DNA of 40,148 nucleotides from Flavobacteriaceae bacterium (GTDB lineage Bacteria; Bacteroidota; Bacteroidia; Flavobacteriales; Flavobacteriaceae), in contig JAKITY010000005.1 in NCBI GenBank assembly GCA_021647835.1, positions 1 to 40,148 on the forward strand, read 5' to 3'. Shown one piece after another: positions 8,114 to 17,140 of this stretch (its first letter is position 1; the number at the start of each line of letters is the position of its first letter). Under the pieces are notes generated by a model. That model saw nothing but the letters and a program-made list of their open reading frames with translations. It searched no databases and had not been told where the DNA came from. Made by a program: the position numbers and the translations under genes.

Positions 8114-9349
8114 TTAAAATTCATACAAAGTTAAACCACTTCGCAATTTAGGCTCAATATACGTACTTTTTGGTGGCATTTTAAGGTTCGCATCTGCAAT
8201 TGCTTTTAATTGCTCAACCGTTGCCGGAAATAATCCAAAGGAAACTTTAAATTTCCCCGAATCTACTTCAGTTTTTAAATCTATTTCAGCATTTTTTGCT
8301 GGTTTATATTCCAATCTATCGTTATTTCGTAAATCATCAATTCCTAAAATTGGGTGCAACACGGTATCATATAATAATTGTGCATCTAAATCACTTAAAG
8401 GGTTTTCAATTTTATAAACGGTTTTTCGCAAGTATAACGAGTAAAATTCCCCATCTAAATACATTACAAAATGATGTTTTTTTGATGGCTTATATAATTG
8501 TTGCCCAAGATTTGTTATGCGAAACCATTCATCTAGTTTGACTAAAAATTGTTCTTTTGAAAGCTCGTTTAAATCTTTTACAAACCGATTAAAAGAAGAA
8601 ATTCTTAAATTTGATTCAGGAATTAAATAACTCATAAAAAAATTATAATCCTCTGAACCATTGTGATTTGAATCCCCTAATCTTAAGTCTTTACTTAATA
8701 GTGCTGACGAGGCAGAACGATGATGACCATCAGCAATATAGATAGCATTCATCTTTTTAAACTCAGCAGATATAGTTGCAATATCATCAGTATTTGTAAC
8801 TAGCCAAACATAATGAGATTTCATATTACGAGATGTAAATTCATATTCTGCTCGTTGTTCTTGATATTTATTTATGATGTTATTAATAACAGAATTATCA
8901 GGATAGGTAAGTAGAATTGGCTCAGCGTTAAAACCAACAGTTTTTAAGTATTTTTCAAATAAAACTTCTCTACTATGAATGGTTTCTTCATGTTTCTTAA
9001 TAATATTATTTTGATAATCTTCTGATGAAGTTGCAACAATAATTCCTATATAAATAGCCTCTTTCGTAACTTTTTTATAGATATAAAATGAAGGTTTTTC
9101 ATCTTTTGATAAAATTTTACTTTCTTTAAACTCCAAATAACGACTACGAATCATGCGAAAACGCTCATCTGTAGATATTTCGTGCTGAAATTTATAACTT
9201 GGACTTATAATATGTAAAAAAGAAAGAGGATTAAACTCTAACTGTGCGCCTAATTCTGCATCAGTATATGATTCATAAGAGCGAGAAGAGACCAAAGCGA
9301 TTTTGTCTCTTTGGGCTCTTACTGCTCTAAATGGTTTTACGGTAGCCAT
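8114..9349 (-). CDS. DUF1015 family protein
   Basis: A 411-residue protein of the DUF1015 family (SerC-linked conserved protein, sometimes tied to HTH-domain pathways). It opens with VKPFRAVRAQRDKIALVSSRS, carries the conserved YIADGHHRSASS block in the middle (about residues 204-215) and a PPKSTYIEPKLRSGL-type C-terminus, both hallmarks of the family. The biochemical role is not established. In many genomes it follows serA and serC, as here (4 bases after serA). The HHR-rich block suggests a phosphate or nucleotide site, and some members have been linked to serine kinase-like activity; I infer a role in serine metabolism from context only. Confidence 0.9.
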   Translation of the reverse strand: MATVKPFRAVRAQRDKIALVSSRSYESYTDAELGAQLEFNPLSFLHIISPSYKFQHEISTDERFRMIRSRYLEFKESKILSKDEKPSFYIYKKVTKEAIYIGIIVATSSEDYQNNIIKKHEETIHSREVLFEKYLKTVGFNAEPILLTYPDNSVINNIINKYQEQRAEYEFTSRNMKSHYVWLVTNTDDIATISAEFKKMNAIYIADGHHRSASSALLSKDLRLGDSNHNGSEDYNFFMSYLIPESNLRISSFNRFVKDLNELSKEQFLVKLDEWFRITNLGQQLYKPSKKHHFVMYLDGEFYSLYLRKTVYKIENPLSDLDAQLLYDTVLHPILGIDDLRNNDRLEYKPAKNAEIDLKTEVDSGKFKVSFGLFPATVEQLKAIADANLKMPPKSTYIEPKLRSGLTLYEF

Positions 9350-9353
9350 TAAA

Positions 9354-10304
9354 TTACCCTAAGATTGAGATAATTTGCGATGCCAATTCTGTACCAATTC
9401 TATCTTGCGCTTCGCCAGTTGCAGCACCAATATGCGGTGATAATGACAATGAAGGGTTCATTAACAATTGTATTTCTGGGGTTGGTTCGTTTTCAAAAAC
9501 ATCTAATGCAGCTTTTGCAACTTTTCCATTATCAATTGCGTTTACTAAAGCTACTTCATCAACAACACCGCCACGAGCAGAATTTACAAGAATTACACCT
9601 TCTTTCATTAGTTCAAATTCTTCTTTCCCAATCACATATTCTTTTTGTGCAGGAACGTGTAATGTGATAAAATCTGCTTGTTTTAAAACGTCCTCTTTAG
9701 ATATAGTTTTGATGTCAAAGTTTACTGTTTGACCATCAAAAAATTCTAATTCTAAGTTTACATTTTCTATAAAAGGATCATACGCAACGACTTTCATTCC
9801 GTTTCCAAGAGCCACTTTTGCAGTTGCTTGACCAATTCTTCCGATACCAAGTACTCCTAATGTTTTTCCTTTTAATTCGACACCTTTTGCTGCTGCTTTT
9901 TTCAATCCTTTGAAGTTAGAATCTCCTTCTAAAGGCATATCTCTATTGGTATTGTGTAAAAATCTCGCCATTCCAAAAAGATGACCAAAAACTAATTCGG
10001 CAACCGAATGTGACGATGCTGCAGGCGTATTTATTACCTTAATTCCTTTTTCACGAGCATATTCTACATCAATATTGTCCATTCCAACACCTCCACGACC
10101 AATAATTTTTAAAGATTTACAGTTGTCTATAATATCTTTTCTTACTGTAGTTGCACTTCTTACTAAAAGTACATTGATTTCATTTTTATTGATATAATCT
10201 ACCAATTGACTTTGCGCTACGGTTGTTAGAATTACTTCGTAACCTGCATTTTCTAATACTGTAACTCCACTTTGTGCTATTCCGTCGTTTGCTAATACTT
10301 TCAT
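9354..10304 (-). CDS. serA: D-3-phosphoglycerate dehydrogenase (short form)
   Basis: A 316-residue D-2-hydroxyacid dehydrogenase. The NAD-binding motif GIGRIG is at residues 153-158, and the catalytic Arg, Glu and His are R244 (NSARGG), E271 (VFENEP) and H291 (SPHIGAAT). There is no C-terminal ACT domain, so the serine feedback site of long SerA enzymes is absent. It follows serC by 7 bases and precedes the DUF1015 gene by 4 bases. That order supports 3-phosphoglycerate as substrate: SerA makes 3-phosphohydroxypyruvate, which SerC transaminates to phosphoserine. Another 2-hydroxyacid substrate cannot be excluded from sequence alone, but the operon makes serine synthesis the best call. Confidence 0.93.
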   Translation of the reverse strand: MKVLANDGIAQSGVTVLENAGYEVILTTVAQSQLVDYINKNEINVLLVRSATTVRKDIIDNCKSLKIIGRGGVGMDNIDVEYAREKGIKVINTPAASSHSVAELVFGHLFGMARFLHNTNRDMPLEGDSNFKGLKKAAAKGVELKGKTLGVLGIGRIGQATAKVALGNGMKVVAYDPFIENVNLELEFFDGQTVNFDIKTISKEDVLKQADFITLHVPAQKEYVIGKEEFELMKEGVILVNSARGGVVDEVALVNAIDNGKVAKAALDVFENEPTPEIQLLMNPSLSLSPHIGAATGEAQDRIGTELASQIISILG

Positions 10305-10311
10305 AATTTCT

Positions 10312-11370
10312 TTAATTAATTTGTTTCATCACATTTACCAATATTTGCACACTCTCAAGAGGTAATGCATTGTACATACTTGCTCTATATCCTCCAACAG
10401 AACGATGTCCTTTTAATCCGTTTATTCCTGCATCATTCCATAGTTTATCAAATTTTTCTTGATTTTTTTGGTCAGCAAGCGTAAAAGTGATGTTCATTAA
10501 AGATCGATCTTCTTTTGCTGCAAATCCTACAAATGCAGGATTGTTATCAATTTCAGCATATAAAAGTGCTGCTTTTTCTTCATTTCTTTTTTCGATTGCT
10601 GCAATTCCTCCTAAATCTTTTAACCATTGCAATGTCAACATTGATACATATACTGCAAATACTGGAGGCGTATTAAACATACTTTCTTTAGCTATATGTA
10701 TTTGATAATCGAGCATTGAAGGAATTTGACGACCTGTTTTTCCTAAAATTGTATCTTTAACAATTACCAATGTTGCCCCTGCAGGTCCCATATTTTTTTG
10801 CGCTCCTGCATATATCAAATCAAATTTAGCAATATCTACTTGACGCGAAAAAATATCAGAACTCATATCGCAAACTAGCAATCTATCAGTTTTTGGAAAA
10901 CCTTTTAATTGTGTTCCGTAAATAGTGTTATTGCTTGTTATATGTAGATAATCTACGTCCGAAGGAACGGTATATCCTTTAGGAATATAATTGTATCCTT
11001 TCTCTTTTGATGACGCTACAACGTTAACTTCACCAAATAATTTAGCCTCTTTTAATGCTTTTGAACTCCAAGTTCCAGTATCTAAATATGCTGCTTTTCC
11101 ATCAATTTTCATCAAGTTGTACGAAGCCATTAAGAATTGCATACTTGCGCCTCCTTGTAAGAACAAAACGGAATACCCTTTTGGTAAACCTAGTAATTCT
11201 TTGACAAGACTAACCGCTTTGTCCATTACTTCTACAAAAGGTTTGCTTCTGTGCGAAATTTCAATCAACGATAGGGAATCATCATTAAAATTAAGAATGG
11301 CATCTGATGCTTGTTTCAATACTTTTTGTGGTAAAATACACGGACCTGCACTAAAATTATGTTTTTTCAT
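10312..11370 (-). CDS. serC: Phosphoserine aminotransferase SerC
   Basis: A 352-residue class V (fold type I) aminotransferase that converts 3-phosphohydroxypyruvate and glutamate to O-phosphoserine; it can also serve the 4-phosphohydroxythreonine step of vitamin B6 synthesis. The family start (KHNFSAGPCILPQKVL) is intact, the PLP lysine is K192 in AGAQKNMGPAG, and GGASMQFLM holds the phosphate-binding turn. The C-terminus HRSVGGYRASMYNA carries the substrate-binding His and Arg. Length and start are typical. It is the first of the tightly packed serC-serA-DUF1015-yggS group, 93 bases after the acyl-CoA reductase stop, enough room for its own promoter, although no exact TAnnTTTG box stands out. 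Confidence 0.97.
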   Translation of the reverse strand: MKKHNFSAGPCILPQKVLKQASDAILNFNDDSLSLIEISHRSKPFVEVMDKAVSLVKELLGLPKGYSVLFLQGGASMQFLMASYNLMKIDGKAAYLDTGTWSSKALKEAKLFGEVNVVASSKEKGYNYIPKGYTVPSDVDYLHITSNNTIYGTQLKGFPKTDRLLVCDMSSDIFSRQVDIAKFDLIYAGAQKNMGPAGATLVIVKDTILGKTGRQIPSMLDYQIHIAKESMFNTPPVFAVYVSMLTLQWLKDLGGIAAIEKRNEEKAALLYAEIDNNPAFVGFAAKEDRSLMNITFTLADQKNQEKFDKLWNDAGINGLKGHRSVGGYRASMYNALPLESVQILVNVMKQIN

Positions 11371-11463
11371 TTTTTAGAATAAAATTTAAAAGCAAATTTC
11401 ATTAATTAAAAGTAATTAATTACTACAAAATCAATAAATTATTTATGATTTTTCAACACTTTT

Positions 11464-12522
11464 TTAAAGGTTGTTTATAAAGTTGATGGTATCAATTTCA
11501 TCTGCATAATCCCATAGGTTTGGAGTTTGAGTTTTGCCAAATTCTACTATGTTTTTCAGATTGATGTTTCCTACGATACATTGAATTTTATCAGTATCGT
11601 TTTTAAGTTTTTCTGTCAATTTTTTTTCGGATTCATAATACTCATAAAACAACGTAGCAATAGGCGAGGAGTAACTTGAGTCTTCTTTAAGCATCAAGAA
11701 TCCATTTTCTTGAAGTTTGAACAAACTCATTAAATACACAGCCTTATTATAATCATAATTGTTTTGATATTTATTATAGTTGATAATATCACCATATTTA
11801 AAAATGGACTTAAATAATTTGTCAAAATTATAACCTTTTGGGACAAACAGTTTAGAAACACTTCTACATCCTAATCCAAAATATCTAAAAATATCTTCAC
11901 CTAAACCATTTAATTCCTCTTCAGTTTCGTTTCCTGTCAATATTGCTGTAGAATTTCTGTTTTTTCTGATGATACTTGGATATTTTCCAAAGTAATATTC
12001 AAAATAGCGCGCAGTATTGTTACTTCCTGTTGCTATTACTGCATCAAAATTGGATAGTTCTTTATCTGTAAATGATATTTTACCGTTGAAATCAGGTTCA
12101 ACGTGTTCTAAATATTTGGCAATTAGTGGTAAGAAAAACTTGTCATTTGATGATAGTTTCACAAGTACATTATTTCCAGTAATTAAAACCGATAAAAAGT
12201 CGTGAAACCCAACAACCGGAATATTTCCAGCCATAATAATGGCAATTGTTTTAGAAGTGTCATCAGAAAAAGAGTAACTTGAAGTCCATTTTTCAAGGTT
12301 TCTTTTTGAAAGTGATTTTCCCCAATTTTCAAGAGAAAAAAGTACATTTTCATCGGTAAACCAACCGTTGTATTCTTTTGCTCGTTTTATTTGAGTTTTA
12401 AATATATCGAAAAATAAATCATTATGTAAAATATTTTCTTTTTTACTGATGTTATTAATAGAAAATTGACTTAAAAAGTCGCCTAATTTCACAAATGCTG
12501 ATATTCTATTTTCTAATGTCAT
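11464..12522 (-). CDS. Acyl-CoA reductase (LuxC-like)
   Basis: A 352-residue protein related to LuxC-type acyl-CoA reductases within the aldehyde dehydrogenase fold. These enzymes reduce long-chain acyl-CoA or acyl-protein to the aldehyde through an acyl-cysteine. The expected nucleophile region reads FRYFGLGCRSVSKLFVPKGY (Cys near residue 217); the NAD(P)-binding side has IIMAGNIPVVGFHDFLSVL and ATGSNNTARYFEYYF. There is no luciferase gene nearby. The gene is divergent from a two-cluster ferredoxin, with overlapping promoters at 12541-12559, and leads into the serC operon. That neighbourhood is, as far as I know, common in Flavobacteriaceae, but the physiological product of the enzyme there is unclear. 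Confidence 0.88.
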   Translation of the reverse strand: MTLENRISAFVKLGDFLSQFSINNISKKENILHNDLFFDIFKTQIKRAKEYNGWFTDENVLFSLENWGKSLSKRNLEKWTSSYSFSDDTSKTIAIIMAGNIPVVGFHDFLSVLITGNNVLVKLSSNDKFFLPLIAKYLEHVEPDFNGKISFTDKELSNFDAVIATGSNNTARYFEYYFGKYPSIIRKNRNSTAILTGNETEEELNGLGEDIFRYFGLGCRSVSKLFVPKGYNFDKLFKSIFKYGDIINYNKYQNNYDYNKAVYLMSLFKLQENGFLMLKEDSSYSSPIATLFYEYYESEKKLTEKLKNDTDKIQCIVGNINLKNIVEFGKTQTPNLWDYADEIDTINFINNL

Positions 12523-12540
12523 TTTTTAAAACTTTTGCCG

Positions 12541-12559
12541 TATTTTTGCAGCAAATTTA
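12541..12559. promoter_or_regulatory. Overlapping divergent promoters (ferredoxin / acyl-CoA reductase)
   Basis: On the plus strand TATTTTTG at 12541-12548 fits the Bacteroidota -7 box TAnnTTTG and faces the ferredoxin gene (ATG 27 bases downstream). On the minus strand TAAATTTG at 12559-12552 fits the same box and faces the acyl-CoA reductase. The two boxes are only three bases apart, so polymerase probably cannot occupy both at once. Neither has a clear TTG at the -33 position. This is sequence inference without start-site data. Confidence 0.55.
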
Positions 12560-12574
12560 ATGCAATAAAAAACA

Positions 12575-12925
12575 ATGGCAATAATAATAACAGATGAATG
12601 TATAAATTGCGGTGCTTGCGAGCCTGAATGTCCAAACAATGCAATTTATGAAGGTGCTGAAGATTGGAAGTATTCTGAAGGAACATCTTTAAAAGGAAAA
12701 GTTGTGTTGCCAAACGGAAAAACGGTAAATGCAGATGATGCACAAGAACCTGTTGATGATGAAGTGTATTTTATTGTTCCTGATAAGTGTACAGAGTGTA
12801 AAGGTTTTCATGATGAGCCTCAATGTGCTGCTGTATGTCCTGTTGATTGCTGTATTCCTGATGAAGATGTTGTAGAAACGGAAGAGGAATTATTAGGAAA
12901 ACAGGCATTTATGCATAAAGATTAG
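12575..12925 (+). CDS. 4Fe-4S dicluster ferredoxin
   Basis: A 116-residue soluble electron carrier with two [4Fe-4S] binding motifs. The first is C9-x2-C12-x2-C15-x3-C19-P ([12 protein letters not shown]). The second is C72-x2-C75-x8-C84-x3-C88-P ([18 protein letters not shown]), with the longer x8 loop seen in Chromatium-type 2[4Fe-4S] ferredoxins. About 50 residues separate the motifs, more than in the smallest ferredoxins, and an acidic tail follows. It probably supplies low-potential electrons, but the partner is not shown. It is transcribed away from the acyl-CoA reductase from an overlapping promoter, which suggests common regulation. Confidence 0.95.
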   Translation: MAIIITDECINCGACEPECPNNAIYEGAEDWKYSEGTSLKGKVVLPNGKTVNADDAQEPVDDEVYFIVPDKCTECKGFHDEPQCAAVCPVDCCIPDEDVVETEEELLGKQAFMHKD

Positions 12926-12999
12926 ATTTTCTTTTAACTTAATTTTAAACCTTTTCTAAATATTTCTGTCATAGTATAAAATCTATAAAGACAGGAATT

Positions 13000-13230
13000 A
13001 TGAAGAAGTCAATTTTACTTTTAATCGTATTTGTATTCGCATTTAGTTTACAGTCTTGTGTAGTTCACACAAAACCAGTACATAACAACTATCAGGTAAC
13101 AAAAGTTGTGTATATAAAACACGCTCCTAAGTATTATAAAATAGTTGCTATAAAAGGTAAGCGTTACTATTTTTGGAATGGAAAGTATCACCGAAAAACG
13201 AGAAATGGATATATAATTGTGAAGGTTTAG
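13000..13230 (+). CDS. Small lipoprotein, 76 residues
   Basis: A short exported protein with a lipoprotein signal peptide: MKKSILLLIVFVFAFSLQSC, with the lipobox LQSC and Cys20 as the likely lipidated residue. The mature part is about 56 residues, rich in Lys and Tyr, with two related stretches ending YYKIVAIKGKRYYFW and RNGYIIVKV that look like a small beta hairpin. I do not recognise a named family; similar tiny YxxV-rich lipoproteins occur in Flavobacteriaceae. It lies 74 bases after the ferredoxin and its last four bases overlap the convergent Sir2 gene. Confidence 0.75.
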   Translation: MKKSILLLIVFVFAFSLQSCVVHTKPVHNNYQVTKVVYIKHAPKYYKIVAIKGKRYYFWNGKYHRKTRNGYIIVKV

Positions 13231-13913
13231 TTTAAGATTTTACATAACTTTTTCATTCCAATTGTTGCTTTTTCTGCAATAATAGTTAGATTTTTAAACT
13301 GGTTTTTAGAAACACTTGGTTTCGGATCAATAAAATAAATTGGAATTCCACTTTTGATAGTATAAATCAAGTTTGCCGCAGGATACACTTGCATAGAAGT
13401 ACCAATAATAATAATTATATCAGCAGTTCGAGTAATTTCTTCGGCAAGAGTTAAATTAGGTACTGCTTCTCCAAACCACACAATATGCGGTCGTAACTGT
13501 GAGTCTTTTTTGCAATTATCATCTAAATTTAAATCTTTATCCCAATTATAAACGAGACTTTCATCAGCTGTACTTCTCACTTTTCGTAATTCACCATGTA
13601 AATGCAGTACATTGTTACTTCCAGCACGTTCATGTAAATCATCAACATTTTGAGTAATAATTTGTACATCATAGTTTTCTTCTAAAGAGCGGAGTAAGTA
13701 ATGTGCTTTATTTGGTTTTACTTCAAATAATTGTTTTCGTCTTTGATTATAAAAATCAAGAACTAATTCAGTGTTTTTATTCCAGCCTTTAGGAGTTGCA
13801 ACTTCCATAACATCATGACCTTCCCACAATCCATCAGCATCTCTAAAAGTTTTAATTCCAGATTCTGCACTTATTCCAGCACCAGTTAGAACAACAATTT
13901 GTTTTTTATTCAT
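13227..13913 (-). CDS. Sir2-family NAD-dependent protein deacylase, zinc-free, class III-like
   Basis: A 228-residue sirtuin. The NAD site GAGISAESGIKTFRDADGLW is at residues 11-30, TQNVDDLHERAG at 87-97, and the catalytic His is H106 in LHLHGELRK. Y55 and R58 (FYNQRR) match the Y-x-x-R pair that in SIRT5 and CobB recognises succinyl- or malonyl-lysine, so desuccinylase activity is likely. The four cysteines of the usual sirtuin zinc site are missing: between the catalytic His and HIVWFGE there is only C134. The fold is probably stabilised without zinc, as in some other bacterial members. It converges on the small lipoprotein gene with a 4-bp overlap. Confidence 0.93.
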   Translation of the reverse strand: MNKKQIVVLTGAGISAESGIKTFRDADGLWEGHDVMEVATPKGWNKNTELVLDFYNQRRKQLFEVKPNKAHYLLRSLEENYDVQIITQNVDDLHERAGSNNVLHLHGELRKVRSTADESLVYNWDKDLNLDDNCKKDSQLRPHIVWFGEAVPNLTLAEEITRTADIIIIIGTSMQVYPAANLIYTIKSGIPIYFIDPKPSVSKNQFKNLTIIAEKATIGMKKLCKILN

Positions 13914-13963
13914 AAGTAATATATTTCCTCTCTAAATATATAATTAAATTTAAAATGATACAC

Positions 13964-13971
13964 TATATTTG
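13964..13971 (+). promoter_or_regulatory. Putative -7 box of the ychF transcript
   Basis: TATATTTG matches TAnnTTTG and is followed by GCACC, a common sequence around flavobacterial start sites. Transcription from here would give a leader of about 105 bases before ychF that contains several very short ORFs. No TTG is found at the -33 distance. Confidence 0.5.
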
Positions 13972-13991
13972 CACCTCAAAATTTATTAGTA

Positions 13992-14072
13992 ATGAAACGA
14001 GCATGTTAAAAATTTTTATCACACAAGAAAATTATTAATGGCGAACAGCATATGACCGATAAAAAACAGTAA
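13992..14072 (+). other. Leader of ychF with a series of very short ORFs
   Basis: Three tiny reading frames precede ychF: MKRAC (13992-14009), MANSI (14038-14055) and MTDKKQ (14052-14072), the last two overlapping by ATGA. The ychF ATG follows ten bases later. They could be chance in an A-rich leader or could tune translation of ychF. There is no independent evidence that they are translated. Confidence 0.3.
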
Positions 14073-14082
14073 ATATAAACAT

Positions 14083-15174
14083 ATGAAAGCAGGAATTGTA
14101 GGATTACCAAATGTAGGAAAATCAACCTTATTTAATTGTTTATCAAACGCAAAAGCACAAAGTGCAAACTTTCCGTTTTGTACTATCGAACCTAATATTG
14201 GAGTTGTAAATGTTCCAGATTCTCGATTAGGAAAATTAGAAAAACTGGTAAACCCAGAGCGTGTGCTGCCTGCAACTGTTGAGATTGTTGATATTGCTGG
14301 TTTGGTAAAAGGAGCAAGTAAAGGAGAAGGTCTTGGAAATAAGTTTTTAGGAAATATTCGTGAAACAGATGCTATTATTCATGTATTGCGTTGTTTTGAT
14401 AATGATAATATTGTGCATGTTGAAGAAAATATAGATCCTGTAAGAGATAAGGGAATTATTGATGTTGAGTTGCAATTAAAAGATATGGAGGCCATAGAAA
14501 AGCGTCTTGAAAAAACGAAAAAAGCAGCAAGAACCGGAGATAAATCAGCACAAAAAGAATTTGATACTTTAACGAAGGTTGCGCAAGGGTTAGAAGGATT
14601 TAATTCTGTGAGATCAATAGATTTAACAGATGAGGAACGTGAATTGTTAAAACCAATGCAATTATTGACAGATAAACCTATTTTATATGTTTGTAATGTT
14701 GATGATGTAGCAGCAGTTAAAGGAAATGCGTATGTAGATGCTGTAAAAGAAGCAGTAAAAGATGAAGATGCAGAAGTAATTATTTTGGCAGTTGCAACAG
14801 AAGCAGATATTGTTGAATTAGAAGAGTACGAAGAGCGACAAATGTTCTTAGAAGATTTAGGCTTGGAAGAGCCTGGAGCATCAAAGTTAATTCGCGCAGC
14901 ATATAAATTATTAAACTTACAAACATATTTTACAGCAGGAGTTAAAGAAGTTCGTGCTTGGACGATACATGTTGGAGACACTGCGCCACAAGCAGCAGGA
15001 GTTATCCATACCGATTTTGAAAAAGGATTTATCCGTGCAGAAGTTATAAAATACGAAGATTTTGTTAATTACGGAAGTGAGACCAAAGTACGTGAAGCAG
15101 GAAAATTAGGCGTTGAAGGGAAAGAATATATCGTACAAGATGGTGATATGATGAATTTCCGTTTTAATGTGTAA
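14083..15174 (+). CDS. ychF: Ribosome-binding ATPase YchF
   Basis: A 363-residue Obg-related P-loop protein of normal length. It opens with KAGIVGLPNVGKSTLFNCLS (G1), followed by the G3 region VEIVDIAGLVKGASKGEGLG, a coiled-coil section around residues 130-150, and a C-terminal TGS domain with TYFTAGVKEVRAWTIHVGDT and ADF-type DFEKGFIRAEVIKYEDF. Known YchF/OLA1 proteins prefer ATP, associate with the ribosome and affect stress responses and translation of leaderless or weak-start messages. The start matches the family N-terminus. It stands alone between the Sir2 gene (divergent) and parE, with its own promoter box at 13964. Confidence 0.97.
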   Translation: MKAGIVGLPNVGKSTLFNCLSNAKAQSANFPFCTIEPNIGVVNVPDSRLGKLEKLVNPERVLPATVEIVDIAGLVKGASKGEGLGNKFLGNIRETDAIIHVLRCFDNDNIVHVEENIDPVRDKGIIDVELQLKDMEAIEKRLEKTKKAARTGDKSAQKEFDTLTKVAQGLEGFNSVRSIDLTDEERELLKPMQLLTDKPILYVCNVDDVAAVKGNAYVDAVKEAVKDEDAEVIILAVATEADIVELEEYEERQMFLEDLGLEEPGASKLIRAAYKLLNLQTYFTAGVKEVRAWTIHVGDTAPQAAGVIHTDFEKGFIRAEVIKYEDFVNYGSETKVREAGKLGVEGKEYIVQDGDMMNFRFNV

Positions 15175-15280
15175 ACCTAAAAAAAAATCTTTATCTCTTG
15201 TTAATAACTAATTAAAAAGAGTATTTCTTTTTTTCAGTCTAAATAGTATTTTAGCATTCCCACAATACTTATTCAGATAG

Positions 15281-17140
15281 ATGGCTCAAGAAACAAAATA
15301 TACCGAAGATAATATACGTTCATTAGACTGGAAGGAGCATATCCGTATGCGTCCAGGAATGTATATTGGTAAGTTAGGAGACGGCTCTTCTCCTGATGAC
15401 GGGATCTACATTTTAATTAAAGAAGTTCTTGACAACTCTATTGATGAGTATGTAATGGGCGCAGGAAAAACCATTGAAATTTCGGTAAAAGAAACTTCTG
15501 TAACTATTCGTGATTATGGTCGTGGAATTCCACTTGGAAAAGTTGTAGATGTTGTTTCTAAGATGAATACAGGAGGGAAATACGACTCCAAAGCTTTCAA
15601 AAAATCTGTTGGATTAAACGGAGTTGGTACTAAAGCAGTAAACGCACTTTCGTCATTTTTTAAAGTACAATCTGTTCGCGATAACAAAACTACTTTTGCA
15701 GAATTTGAGCGAGGAAACCTTACCAATACTCCTGAAATTGAAGAATCATCACTTAGAAAAGGAACAAAAGTAACTTTTACTCCTGATACAGAAATATTTA
15801 CTAAATATAAATTCAGAAGTGAATATATCATCAAAATGATTAAAAATTATGTGTATCTAAACACAGGATTGACAATTATTTTTAATGGTGAAAAGTATTT
15901 TTCTGAAAACGGATTGAAAGATTTATTAGACGAAAATATTGCTGATGAATCTAAACTTTTTTCAACAATTCATTTGATGGAAGAAGATATTGAACTTGCA
16001 TTAACTTATAGTAAAGCACAGTATAGCGAAGAATACCATTCGTTTGTAAATGGTCAACATACAACACAAGGAGGAACGCATCAAAACGCATATAGAGAAG
16101 CCGTTGTAAAGACAATTCGTGATTTTTTTGGAAAGAATTATGATGCTTCAGATGTGCGGAAATCAATAGTTACAGCAATCAGTATCAAAGTAATGGAACC
16201 TGTTTTTGAAAGCCAGACAAAAACAAAACTAGGTTCAACTGAAATGGGTGGCGGTTTGCCAACAGTTAGAACATTTATCAATGATTTCGTAAAACGAAGA
16301 TTAGATAATTATTTGCATAGAAATCCGCCTGTTGCAGATAAAATTCAGAAAAAAATAATTCAAGCAGAAAAAGAGCGTAAAGAATTATCAGGAATACGTA
16401 AATTGGCTAGAGATAGAGCAAAAAAAGCAAGTCTTCATAATAAAAAACTAAGAGATTGTAGAGTTCACCTTGGCGATATGAAAAAAGACAATCGTTTAGA
16501 TACAACCTTATTTATTACCGAAGGAGATTCGGCAAGTGGTTCTATTACAAAGTCGAGAAATGTAAACACACAAGCTGTTTTTAGTTTGAAAGGGAAACCG
16601 TTGAATTCGTATGGATTAAGTAAGAAAATAGTGTATGAAAATGAAGAATTTAATCTCTTGCAATCTGCATTAAATATTGAAGATGGAATAGAAAACTTAC
16701 GTTACAACAACATTGTAATAGCAACAGATGCCGATGTTGATGGTATGCATATCCGTTTATTATTGATTACTTTCTTCTTACAATTTTTTCCAGAACTAAT
16801 TAAAAATGGACATCTATATATACTTGAAACTCCGCTATTTAGAGTGCGTGATAAAAAAGATACTTTTTATTGTTATTCAGAGCAAGAACGTAGAGATGCA
16901 ATACGAAAATTAAGAGGAAAACCAGAAATAACACGATTTAAAGGATTAGGAGAAATCAGTCCAGATGAATTTGTTCATTTTATAGGAAAAGATATTCGTT
17001 TAGATCCTGTAATGTTAGATAAAGAAACACCTATTTCAGAAATGCTAAGTTTCTATATGGGGAAAAATACGCCTGATAGACAGAAATTTATCATTGAAAA
17101 CCTCAAAGTTGAACAAGATTTAGTTGAAGAAGATATATGA
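15281..17140 (+). CDS. parE: DNA topoisomerase IV subunit B (ParE)
   Basis: The 619-residue ATPase subunit of a type IIA topoisomerase. The GHKL ATPase part has [21 protein letters not shown] and the [11 protein letters not shown] lid near residues 112-123. The Toprim part has TEGDSASGS near residue 412 and the metal-binding [10 protein letters not shown] near residue 484, then the conserved tail RFKGLGEIS. The length and the pairing with parC by a 4-base overlap support topoisomerase IV over gyrase, whose gyrB is normally elsewhere. In the complex it drives ATP-dependent strand passage and unlinks daughter chromosomes. The start ATG is preceded by an AT-rich region with an imperfect promoter match. 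Confidence 0.93.
   Translation: MAQETKYTEDNIRSLDWKEHIRMRPGMYIGKLGDGSSPDDGIYILIKEVLDNSIDEYVMGAGKTIEISVKETSVTIRDYGRGIPLGKVVDVVSKMNTGGKYDSKAFKKSVGLNGVGTKAVNALSSFFKVQSVRDNKTTFAEFERGNLTNTPEIEESSLRKGTKVTFTPDTEIFTKYKFRSEYIIKMIKNYVYLNTGLTIIFNGEKYFSENGLKDLLDENIADESKLFSTIHLMEEDIELALTYSKAQYSEEYHSFVNGQHTTQGGTHQNAYREAVVKTIRDFFGKNYDASDVRKSIVTAISIKVMEPVFESQTKTKLGSTEMGGGLPTVRTFINDFVKRRLDNYLHRNPPVADKIQKKIIQAEKERKELSGIRKLARDRAKKASLHNKKLRDCRVHLGDMKKDNRLDTTLFITEGDSASGSITKSRNVNTQAVFSLKGKPLNSYGLSKKIVYENEEFNLLQSALNIEDGIENLRYNNIVIATDADVDGMHIRLLLITFFLQFFPELIKNGHLYILETPLFRVRDKKDTFYCYSEQERRDAIRKLRGKPEITRFKGLGEISPDEFVHFIGKDIRLDPVMLDKETPISEMLSFYMGKNTPDRQKFIIENLKVEQDLVEEDI

Noticed and set aside
10991-11377. 128-codon open frame antisense to serC
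   Set aside because: Overlaps the conserved serC sequence completely and shows no protein family.
14379-14981. 200-codon open frame antisense to ychF
   Set aside because: It lies entirely inside the strongly supported ychF gene, has a Ser-rich shadow composition and no family likeness.
15175-15240. Possible terminator after ychF (AAAAAGAGTATTTCTTTTTTT)
   Set aside because: The stem would be A-T only apart from one pair and is weak, so it is not listed as a terminator.
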